Assembly (NCBI RefSeq): GCF_030463565.1
Contig: NC_134660.1
Span: 1,290,001-1,354,000, forward strand
From: Pelecanus crispus
Taxonomy: Eukaryota > Chordata > Aves > Pelecaniformes > Pelecanidae
Length of the DNA stretch: 64,000 bases
Reading direction: 5' to 3'
The stretch's first letter is position 1. Each line of letters opens with the position of its first letter. Below, one piece after another: positions 23,971 through 34,275 of the stretch. The notes beneath the pieces are model-generated. The model had not been told where the DNA came from. It saw only the letters and a list, made by a program, of their open reading frames with translations, and made no database searches. A program made the position numbers and the translations under genes.

Positions 23971-26900
23971 TACACCCAAGGCACGCGTGTAGTTTTCTTT
24001 CGCTAACTGGCATTATACAAAGGCCTCGTGTTAGATTTATGAAGTAGCTTTTCTATATAAAGCCCCAAATCTATTGAATTGAACTGAAGCGGAGCTGGAT
24101 GGGAGACGGAACTGTGCATTTCCCTAAACCGCTGCTCCCTGGTATTGCATATTTGGTTCATGTAGTTATGACAAGTACAAGTAGCAAATCATTAAAGCAG
24201 CAAAAACACCATCTTTACAGTAAAGATCCCCTTTGAAGCTGAGGCAGAGTGTTCCTGAATTAATGGAGTGCATAGTGATTTTACTAAGTTTTATTTATAA
24301 AAACCCCTCTTTGCATTCATGCCAAGAGTCTCCAGCTCAGTGGTAAGCAGGGTTCATACACAGAAACCCAGTCTAGATTTATGATGTGTTTGAAAACGCA
24401 AGGGAAAAAATATCAAATTGACAATATTTGTAACATATTGTTAAAATATCTATTCTATCGCCATGCGTGGAATTCCCCTGCTTTATAAACATGAGTGCCA
24501 GCTACAACCCTTGAAATGTCATAACACGTAGAGACAAAAAGAAAACAAAAAAACTTTTGTTGGAATGCCTTCTAAAGTCCCAGAAGTGTTTGGGTGGTGT
24601 GTGGAATGGAGAGTTAATTAATGAAAAATAAAATATACACAAAGGCATATGTTCTTTAACTTAAAAATGAAAAGCTTTAATATCAACACTTTTGACAGCT
24701 CCCTTTATCATTGCTGAAGCTTTGCTTCCTGCAGATCTGAGCGCGCAGTTCTTTGCCTCTGTGCGTGTATTATATTCTGGGCAAAGTAATCTGTGTAGAG
24801 ACAGTATTTTTTGCATTGAAATCCCTCCTGTTTCATAGTTTTGCAAACTATGAGCAGCTGCACAGCTTTGCTTTTACATGGACTTATAAATTATTCTGCT
24901 ACCTAAGGTATCGTGCACAAATTTTGGAGGCAAGTAACGATTATAGGAGAAAACAGAACGCTCTGCTTGGAAAAATGTCGTAGGTAGGAGGCAAGCGTCT
25001 GTGCTCTGGCAAGGGCTGTATGGAGGTGTATTTGCATTTTTATTTGCAGATACACATAGAAAAATCAAGAGGTATGTGTAACTTTGAAACTGTTGCTATT
25101 GCATTTTGAGTTTTCAAACCAGAAACCAAACCCCTTCCCTCCCCATCATGAAGCTTTAAAATCTTTTTAAAACCTGGGAGTCCAGGCCAAGGGCTGCAAC
25201 AGGCGGTGTGGCACTTTTCAGCTGGAGAGGGCAAGAAAACTTGGCAGAGCACCCGGGTGTGCTGACATCCAGCCTTGTCCCAAGACAGGGCTGGGACGAA
25301 GTCTCTCGACCAACACTGCTCCCGTGAGCACCCTTGAATGTGGTTCTGCAGCGGTCAGAAATAGGTTTAGCTGGTGGGGAGCACACAGTAATTACGGGGG
25401 AGATGTTCACCCTTGACTGAAATCCATATTGCTGCAGCACAAGGAAATCCGAAAGGCCTTTTCCGTGTTTCTTGAAAACGCTGGGCACTTCTTTCCTTTT
25501 GGGCGTGTCCATTGCATGAAATGAGGGGAGGAGAAGGGAAAAGCCCCCAAGAATAAACATGTCGTTCGATTTAAAAATTGCGTTTACTGTTATCAGTCTT
25601 TACTTGGAGCCAGCAAATGAAGAACTTGCAGAATTTATAATAGGATTGAAAGACCAGGTAACAGCAACTAGCAGGGTTGGGTTATTCTGCAGTTAATGTC
25701 AAAACTTTCATGACCCTTATTGAGAAGAATTAGGTTAATGAGGAGGGCTTTTTGAACTCTTTTTAAACCAGCCCATTGATTTAAAACTTCTTACGAACTT
25801 GAGGAAAGTTTCCTGGTTTGGATTACTAGGTGCTTCTTGGAGATCTCAACTTCATTAATCAAAGTGTTCGAGTTACTGAGTCGCCCGTAGTCCTTTGAAA
25901 CCCATCCCAATTGTAACACCTTGGGGCAGAGCTCGCCCTCTTTGTTCACATTCGCAGTGTCCCGTGCTTCCCTCCCTGGGGAAGTTCAGAGCATACCAGA
26001 CTCTTAAGAATAAAGCAATGCACCATAAAGAAGGTATAAAAATGTCAGTAAAGATGCTAAATATACAGCAGTTTGGGGAGCCTCAGTAAGTTAAATATTA
26101 ACAAGTTCTATTGCTCTCACTTTGGTCAGTTAATAAAATACTCTAATTATTAGATTGTCTAAATTGCCTGATGTGCAGCTTTGGAGATAGAGAGCCTTCT
26201 CAAATGAACCCTCTGTGTTTTCCGAACTTGTTTGAGTAATAGGAATGTGCTGCAGCTTTCTTTTTATAAAGAAATCTCAGGGGTTATTGTAATGTGCTTA
26301 GATGAACACGCAGCCCAAGCGTTGCTCTGTGCTCGTGCAGAACAGAAGAACGTTCAAGAAATTGCCCCAGCGGGGATAGAGCACAAGAGCGTTCACACAC
26401 AGTGTCACCTGAACTTTCTCACAGTGGGTAACAGACCCTCCTGCTCCACAAAAATGGGCAAAAGGGATGTAAATTCTCTGTTTTGGCCATTAAGGTGTTT
26501 TGGACCCCTTAGGAAAAGGAGTGCCCTGTTGTGCACTCCTGAGCCTCACTGGGGAGCGGGGAAATGGGTGCCCTCTGCATCCGGAGCCCTCGCTGCCGAG
26601 GTGGGGCCGGGGGTGCGGCACTGGGTCCCGACTCCTGGGTCTTCCAAGGCTTCAGCTGGCTCAAATCCGGAGTTTTGAGTCTCTCTTCCCCCTTCTCCCC
26701 ACAATGACTTCTGTGTTGCTTTGGTTTGTAGAGCAGTAACCCCATCCAAATCATCTACAACGCAGTAATTCTGCCCTTCAGTCGGGCTCCATCCTGAAAC
26801 ACAACTGCCACATCATCCTTTGCGTTATCATAAATGCCTGAGGGGCATCATCTCCAGTCCCTGGAGCGCCTATCGCTCTGCTGTACGTGCCTGTCTTTGC

Positions 26901-27659
26901 ATTCACCGTCCGCAGTTATCTTTTCTTAACAGTGAAAATTGCTGCAGATACGGGCAAGACAGCCTCCTTGTGTCTTGTCATTGGAATATGCTCGCTAAAC
27001 TCCAGCTCCCTCGTGGGTTAGTTCTGTTTATTCCTTGTTCGCTTGGAAGGGTTTTGGCTAAGAAAATATGCTGAACCTTCTGACACTGCAACGGACATTA
27101 CTCAAAACTATTTGGTCTGTAGTCTCCTCTTTGGTACCAATGATGTTGACGTCTTTTTTTAGATCCCAGACTGTATCTGCAGAACTGTTTGTAATTATTG
27201 CACTGCGCAAGCGTGGGCTCTGGCTTCACAGGCGCTGTTTTGCTGTGTTCCTAGCAGAGCTGGTACCTCTGAAGATGAACCTAAGCGCAGATTTGTGATC
27301 TTCCTCTGCCTCGGTATCCCCATCCTTTAAATGAAAACCTTCTCTCTTCAAAAAGGCTCACAAGGAATAATTTATTAGTGGACAGAAATACAAAGTGTTG
27401 GTAGCTTTAGGCTGGTTTTGCTCACATTGGATGGGCTTTGTATTTCACTGATGTGTTACCGAGTCAGAAAAGAAAGAATAAATCTTGTTTACTTGTTTAC
27501 GTCCCGTGGGAATCTTCTGCTGCGCTGGGTTTCAGGCTTGTTCCTAGCAAGGCTGAAATGTGCTGTGCTTCCCCTGTCAGGCAGCTGTTCTGTGTAGCTG
27601 CTGCCCACTTGAGAGGCAGAATGTGCAGTGCCTTTACTGAAAGGGTGCCAAGGATTGCG

Positions 27660-27745
27660 AGAGAGGAGCCGGGGGGAGGGAGGGAGGGAGAGAGCAAGCA
27701 CGCAGCGTGAAGAGGAAGAGAAAACCGGAGAGGAGAGCTCAGCCG
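27660..27745 (+). repeat. Purine-rich GGGA/GA tract
   Basis: The + strand is almost entirely purine here, built from GGGA and GAGA blocks around 27671-27695 and continuing as AGAGGAAGAGAAAA-like sequence. Such tracts are common in vertebrate introns and can adopt triplex or G-rich structures. No gene is implied. Confidence 0.7.
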
Positions 27746-28429
27746 GGAATGACACAAGGGGCTGGCAGGGGATTAGAAATACAGAGCAATGGGAGAGATG
27801 CAGCGTGAGCTCAGCCGTTTCTTCGTGTCTCCCTGGGTCTGGGGGGTATCTGGGCCCCCCCAGCCTCGTCAGCTCTCTGGATTCAGGAGAAGCTTTGCTG
27901 CCTTACGGAGCAGCCCTGCCAAAGCCTTTTGGGCAAGGCTTGCGAGCTGCAAGCTTCCTGACTGTCACTTGTGGGGTGGCCTTTTTGGTGTGCGAGTTGG
28001 ACTTGGGTTTTCTGTTGTTGTTGCTTTTTTTTTTCCCTTTTTAGGAATAAACCCATAATCTGTTGTGGGAAGACTTTGGTTTGAATATCTGCATATCGGA
28101 TCAAGGGCCTACAAATTAGTAACTTCCAGGTTATTTTCTGTTTTCTATAATTGTGAAGGGGTTGTTTTTGCCATGTGACAGGGAGAGAAAATACTTTAAC
28201 CCCAGCTGGCTCTGAGCTTCTCGGCCTCCTTTGGGTTTACTCTTGCAAAGCCAAGAGTTGCAAAACTCGATATTCCTTTTGGTGTAATAAAATGCTTGGA
28301 GCCGTTGCAGGGCTTTGATTCCCCTCCCTGACAACAGGAGTAGGTTTTGCATCCCAGAAAGCTGCGATTTCCCCCTCTCCGTGCTTTAGGGGAGTCTGCT
28401 CTTGCCCTGCCCGGCTCCTGCCTGATGGG

Positions 28430-28600
28430 CTGCATTAAGCCGGGGGGGGCTCGGTCGCCTTTCTCCGCCCGTCGGGGGCCGGGGCTGGTGCGGGGCTGGG
28501 GGCGGCCGCGCATCCCCGGCTGCTGCCGCGCGCTGCAGCCCGACCTGCTGGGCACCGGCGCTCACTGCACCCGCGCCCCGGACACCTTTGAACACCAGTG
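28430..28600. promoter_or_regulatory. Intronic CpG-rich island
   Basis: About 20 CpG dinucleotides fall within roughly 150 bases, including a GCGGCCGC site at 28502-28509. The flanks are ordinary intron sequence with few CpGs. In vertebrates such islands usually mark promoters or developmental regulatory elements. I see no start codon or exon downstream that joins to SKAP1 in phase, so an alternative promoter or non-coding RNA start is possible but unproven. Confidence 0.5.
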
Positions 28601-30842
28601 GGGTTTTTTTTTTTTGGTTTTTTTAGCGGCCCGTTAACTCGCTGTGCTGCGTCTCGTTAGCAAAAACCAGACGGCGAGCGCAGAAAATTAGGCTTGGAGT
28701 GGCTTGGCTCGTCAGCCAGCCGAAGCCCTGCTTGGGTGGACGCTTCTAAAGCAATGATAAATCGGCCGCTCCTGCGTGCCAGCGGGTCCCTCGCGTGGCT
28801 TCTGACCCTGCTGCCGTGAGGTGGACCTGTCCCGCTGATAAAACATAGCATAAGCAGAGCCGGGGCCCGCGCTCGCCGTGGCCTTGCTTGCCTCCTGAGC
28901 CAGGGACAAAGTTATTTTCCTTCTGTGCATGATCTCCGCATCCAAGAAAATATTTATTTAGCGGGATAAACACTTAGAGATCTGCAGATAAGGACATTTT
29001 TCCTTGTAGTTTGTAAATAATACCACTGTTACTGGTACAGCCTGGGGAGGGGAGGACAGACACACATGCGTATCACAGTGGCGTGCAATAGAACACACGG
29101 GATTTTCAGGCACACACAACGTTACCCGCGCCCCGGCGCTGTGAGGAAGTCAGCAGCCTGTATGAAGAAGGTGCAGAAAATCTGCATCCACCAGACCTCA
29201 GCCATTCACATATTAATCACAGGAGCCAACCACACAGACCCAAATGGGCGCTTAGGAGCCGATGAAGCCTTTAAGGCATTCAAAAAAGAAACATCATACA
29301 TTTTCTAGCACATAAATGTGTTTAAAAAGGTATGTAATTTATAATAGCGATGTTGACAGACCTTTAACTACATTCCAAAAGCTAAGCTATAATATATTTA
29401 CATGTGAGCAGTACTTACTGTGTGGGTGCGTCTCTGTTGATGTGTTTCCATGTGATTCTCCATAATTTCAGCAAGTGATTGTAGTAAGGGATATTAAACC
29501 ATAGTATTGATAATACTTTTACAGCTCTGCTTTGGGAAATGCATTACTGCTAAATTAGTCCCTGAAAATCTAGAGATATTAACACTGTCGAGCATGAAGG
29601 CAGATGGGATTTGGATCAGAGACCTTTATTTGTAGTACGATACTAAGGAGTCATTACTTTAAAGCAGGAACTTCGTTTCCTTGAATATTAACTGGAGTTG
29701 GGGATTTTACTTCCGCTTTGGCATGAACGAGCTTATCATAAAAGAGTAAATGGAACTCGCTTGGTATTGATTTTTCTTATGGTCTAAAAAGATGCTTAAT
29801 GAAACTCTAGGTACCTAGATAAAGACCTTCCTGAATGCAAAGTAAGCTTAATTGCAGTTCCCTTAACAAGCTACTGGAGATGATTTTTTTTTTTCTAATA
29901 CAAAGCCCTTTCACCTATTTAGATTGTTTCTCTTCCTGTGTGTGCCAGGATGCATTAATTCAGCTCTTTTTTTTTCCCCCCTATGAGAGGCAAACTGCAG
30001 CTTAAAGAAAGGATAACTTCTTTGCCAGTTCATGTGTGGAAAAAATTTCAGTCTTGGGGTACTTCATTTTTGAGGCCTCTGTAAGAGGTTTTAGTCTTAA
30101 AAGAGTCTGTCTGAAAAAAACTGTCCCTCCCTTCTGCAGAAGGGGAGATGGGCATGGAGGCACGTTCTGACACCGCACAACAGAACCGTAGCAAAACCAG
30201 AGCCTGAGCTGAGTTTTTTCTAGCATTTGTCCTAAGACCTGGCATCTGCCAGATCCTGCAACTACGCCAGAGCAGAGGTGGGGCTTTTATTTTTGCCGTC
30301 CAGCGTTGCAAGCCCCAAAGCAAATAGGAAGGGATGTTCAGAGCGCTCCGTTCCTCGCAGAGAGCGGTGTTTGAGCTCCAGGTTGCGGAGGAGGAAGCAA
30401 CAGTGTGTTCCCTGATTGTGGCGACCCTTTCTCCTGTAGGTCCTGCTTGTGCTGCTTGCTGGTAGCGCTTAATTAGGTTCTTTTTATTCTCCTCGTGGTA
30501 ATTTTTTTTTATTCCCCCCTCCAATGCAGGGGGTCTGCCAGAGGCTGCGTCTCTGCCTGATGCCAGCTCTGTGCGACGCCCGCGGGTCCTGCAGGGACCT
30601 GGTGCGACCTGCCTGGCGCTGCTGTCCAAAGTCGCCGGGCTCCGAATTGCCACCCCCTGCTCTGCTGGGGACACCCCCATCACCAGAGACACAATCTGTC
30701 CCCTCTGCCATTTGCTCAGAGTCGCTACATCTAAAGCACGATACCCGTGTTAATTGCACAGAATGCCTCCAAGCCCCTCTTTCTGCTGCTGTGCGAGAAA
30801 CTGTTTCTGCAGAAAATGTCAGACGGCTAAAAGATGGCATAA

Positions 30843-30862
30843 TTTTTTTTTTTTTTTTTTTT
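30843..30862 (+). repeat. Poly-T tract, 20 nt
   Basis: An uninterrupted run of T in intron 3. There is no recognisable retroposon body beside it, so it is recorded as simple sequence only. Confidence 0.9.
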
Positions 30863-31684
30863 CTGTGCCACAACTATCACACAGCAAGAAAGCCAGGTAT
30901 TTAGCACGCTTGGGGGTAGCCAAACAGTGCCAGGGGAGCCTCTGGATGAGGTGTAAGCCCAAGAAACCTCTTGCTCTTTCCCTTAGAGTCAATCTTGCTT
31001 TTGTTCGTGCTCCAAAGAGTGGTAAGTTGGGGAATTTTGCTGAGGATTTGAGTAGGAAGATAGAGCAGCTTTGCGTCAGGTGCAGAGTAATTATTTGCTG
31101 GGGTTCTGTGCTATTTGGTTTTTATTCCCTGTGTTTTCATTAAAAGCTAATGAGTTTTTTCTTCATTGAGAACAATAGCTTGGCCCCTGACAAGTTGTTG
31201 GTTATTTTTTCTGCTTGGACTCAACTAGCTGTTGCTGCTCCATAAACTTTATGGAGAAGTGGATTAAAGCACAAGAAGTTCTCATAATGCAAATCCAAAT
31301 AGAAAGGCAATAGGATTTGTTTTAAGTAGCTAAGTGTGCGGAGTTTTTGTCGATCTTTTTTTTGTTACTGAAACTGCAAGCGATGTTTGAAAATACTCCT
31401 AATACTAAACCAAACAAAATGCCTTTGTTTGCGTTGATTTGTGTTGCAGCAGTTCACACAATTTGGAGTCCTGCTGTGCTTGGCGTGGTACATATATGTG
31501 CGTACTGCAGCCTGCGTGTGAGCGGGGTATGGTAGCTCGCATGAGCACGTGAAACCCCACTTTCCACTCCTGCATGGGGACAGCAAGAAAGAGCGCATTT
31601 GTGGCGACAGCCCCCCTATATGATATTTCATGCCTGGGAATTATTCTGCCAAAACAGAGACCCGTGGCTTGATTCTTCCCCGTG

Positions 31685-31860
31685 GTTGACGTGCGCGCCG
31701 GCTTCTCCTGCCGTTAAAGCCCGTGACTTATTCTTGCGAGTAACTTTCCTGATTGGGCCCTTGTTCTTGTTCCAAATGGTTTCCCGCAGCCGCGCGCCGA
31801 TGCGTGCGCCGTGCCTCCCCAGCGCGGCGGCTGCGCCGTGCCTCGCTGCCTCCTGCTAGT
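31685..31860. other. GC-rich, CpG-containing intronic patch
   Basis: The segment carries many CpGs, especially at 31787-31850 where GCGCG and CGGCGGC words recur. It is less dense than the island at 28.4 kb. No exon or RNA gene is seen. It may be a small regulatory island or a local GC-rich patch. Confidence 0.4.
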
Positions 31861-32198
31861 CGGGAACCAGGAGCAGTTTGCTCGTTACCGCAATAATCCT
31901 GCACCTGTAGCTCGTTATAGGGGACCACCTGTTACCTTGGTGTTTGCTTGAAGAGCCGGCTTTAATACGGCGCAGTTTGGTTGAAAGAAAATGTGCTTTT
32001 GAAGGGGCTGAACGGGCTTATGGAAACTGTCTTCTAATGCTGGCATCTTCGCATCACTGCAGATAGTTGAGCCCGCAACGCTGCAGCACGGCACGGAGAA
32101 AGGCTCCTCATTAGAATGAGTGCTGTGTTCTCCTACGCCACTGAGCTGGTGCTGTTTGGTAGCAGCTTTTTATATAGGCTTTTTAGAGCCTTTTTATT

Positions 32199-32305
32199 TG
32201 AGGATCTCAAAGTGCTACGGTAAAACAGGGAAGAAACATCCCCTTGTCACGCACAACTGAGCAAAGCGCCGAAATGACTTCTCCAAGGTCAGGCGGTCAG
32301 TGGCG
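32199..32305 (+). mobile_element. Eroded L3-type repeat tail
   Basis: The phrase 'gaggatctcaaagtgctac', then 'aacagggaagaaac', then 'gaaatgacttctccaaggtc' and 'ggtcagtggc' is collinear with the amniote L3-type tail. That tail reads: atctcaaagcgctttac, a cagatggggaaactg-type block, tgacttgcccaaggtcac, then gtcagtggcagagc. It is an ancient inactive fragment, identified by family phrase rather than by a search. Confidence 0.65.
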
Positions 32306-33738
32306 CGCTCATGGATGCGCTCCGCTTCCCCGAGCCTGGCCAGCGGAGCGGGGGGTTTCGGTCTCTGCTTTTTAACCCCTAATCGCTTATTTTTCTCATG
32401 AAGGTGCACGCATGAGTTTCACTTTGTTGTAGCATAAGCGTAAGCATTGCTTACTCTTCGTGACTTAGAAGTAGCCCGTGGATGGAGGAAGACTGCGGTA
32501 CCACCTCTGCTGCTGTCTGATCCTGCAGGAGGGATCAGAGCCTGCCCTTCTGGGCCAGGGACCTGCAGCTTGCTTCTTGGCATGAGATTAGGAATGCAGA
32601 TGCTGAATGATGCGCCTCCCCAAAGGAGAAAAGTTATTTTCTGAATTTCCTTTTTCTCCAGAATCTGATATTCTGCGCTGTGTGCTGGGATGGCTGCTGG
32701 CAGCCAGTGAGCGTAGAGCTGGGAAGAGATTTGATTGCTGCTTGGGCTCTTCCCCTGTTAGGAAAGTTGTAATGGCTTAAAGGGCTGACTGCCAGGGACC
32801 CCTCTGTTCTGTCACTGACCCCCATAGGCCCTTGCTAAATCTCAAAGTCAAATCTTCAATCAGTTTTTCAAGGCCTTTGAGCTTATAATATCAGCAAGAC
32901 TATCATGGTGTCTGGCACCCAGTGTGATTTGCTTTTTTAAGGAACTGATCTGTGGGAAGACAATCTTGTGTATGTTATGTTCTTCACAGCCAGATTGTTC
33001 CTTTTGGTGAAGAATTGAAGTTTTCTTGAAAATGTGCCCTTGAATGCAGGAGCCTGGGGTCTCCGAGAGCTTCATGCTCGGAGCAAGCAAGGGAAGGTTG
33101 CAACCTGGGATGTTGGAAATAAAATATCAAAAATATTGTCATGTCTTTCTGCTCCTGGAGACTTAATGGTGTCTCCACTCTGTTTCTTGGTGGGAGGAAG
33201 AGCGTTGTAACCCTCCGTTCCAGCCCTTGGTACCCTTTCATCAGTGCTTGATTTAAATTGTGGGGCACGGTTCCTCTGTTTGCTGAGATAAAACTTGGTT
33301 TTAGTGTTTGAACACAATTAACATCAACTGAAAACTCACCTTTTGTGCTGTTTGTTGTGTGTTGAATGAGTAAGCAGCTGTCTTTACCTCTGTTATCAGC
33401 AGTCTGGGCTGTGTGTATTCAGGAAATGTAAGGCAAAAGCTTGAAAGACCACTTTTTCGCTTTGTTTAGGGTGAGTAGTATTTTCTTCTACAGGTAGGCT
33501 AGCTGCACTCCATTTATATTAAAATTTGATATTAACGTCTGTCACTGCAGTATCAAAGTGCCTTCTGCATAGTAGGAAATTCCCTAGCAAAATGTCTGCT
33601 TACAGAAAAATTCAATGCAACATCAAGTACGAGGAGGTAATAGCTCCTGCCTCCGCACAGACACATTGCTTTGTTAATTTGTATGTGGCTGCCTGTCATA
33701 GGGAGACAACCTTTTTTCCCCTACCACTCTTCACTTAA

Positions 33739-33885
33739 GGCTCTCAAAGCTTTTTCTTACAATATAGGAAGATTCTTCATTCTAGGGAAGCAGGTAGCGT
33801 AGTCCTCCATTTTACAGATGGATGATTTATGCGGAGGTCATGTACTGAGGGCAAGAACCAGGAATTGGACGTAGCTCTGGTAGTT
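33739..33885 (+). mobile_element. Eroded L3/MIR-like repeat tail beside exon 4
   Basis: 'ctctcaaagctttttcttac', 'ctccattttacagatggatg' and 'aaccaggaattgg' occur in the order expected of the same amniote repeat family found at 32.2 kb and 23.5 kb. It ends about 270 bases before SKAP1 exon 4. The copy has diverged heavily and carries no open frame of interest. Confidence 0.65.
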
Positions 33886-34158
33886 TGGCCTCAAGACTGG
33901 TATTTCCAGCCTCCTCCTTGTGTGCCCTCCAGGTGTGAAGTCTGTACATATCCGGCATGAGTGTTCGTGCAGCAGGAATATGCTGCCTTGGCCCTAAACA
34001 ATGAATCTGCCCTTAAACCCACAAAAGCGTTTTGGGGTTTTGTAGAGAACTTCAGTGGAAGGTGGGAACCAGGAGGAAGCATGTCTCATGGTATAGGCAA
34101 TAAGATTTGGATTTAGAAATGAGTCCTTTCCACTAAAATCAGTCTCTCCTCTTTCTAG

Positions 34159-34275
34159 GAGAGGATCAGCGCGATGCTGGCTTTGGACAGGACAGTTCTG
34201 ATGAAAATCAGAGCTGGAGTTTGGCTCCTTCCATGATATCTGATGCTTCACTTCCCTCAGACTTCCAGGATGATG
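34159..34275 (+). CDS. SKAP1: SKAP1 coding exon 4 (residues 56-95)
   Basis: This 117-nt exon has an acceptor ctctcctctttctag and a strong donor ATG/gtaagt. It completes codon 56 (G), adds 38 codons and ends with the first base of codon 95. The product includes FGQDSSDEN and LPSDFQDD, matching the acidic, serine-rich segment between the dimerisation region and the PH domain of SKAP1. GQDSSD is a good discriminator from SKAP2. Compared with the human protein as I recall it, there are about five extra residues (within EDQRDAGF) at the exon start. An alternative acceptor a few bases downstream would break the frame. The next exon, carrying the run-in to the PH domain, is not in the window. Confidence 0.93.

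Larger units (their letters stand above)
20178..34158 (+). other. SKAP1 intron 3
   Basis: This intron of 13981 bases runs from gtgagt at 20178 to the acceptor ctctcctctttctag ending at 34158. It contains three eroded L3/MIR-like tails, a cluster of small hairpins near 23.9 kb, a GC-rich island at 28.4 kb, a second GC-rich patch near 31.7 kb and simple-sequence tracts, each listed separately. No other exon is visible. The 214-codon minus-strand frame at 30048-30692 crosses homopolymer tracts and has no recognisable domain. Confidence 0.8.

Noticed and set aside
30048-30692. Minus-strand open frame of 214 codons
   Set aside because: It lies in SKAP1 intron 3, crosses A/T homopolymer, and has no recognisable domain or repeat of family motifs.
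3560-34275. Assignment to SKAP2, the paralogue next to HOXA1
   Set aside because: LLEDAE, NENLSA, GFQQVK and GQDSSD match SKAP1. SKAP2 differs at these blocks.
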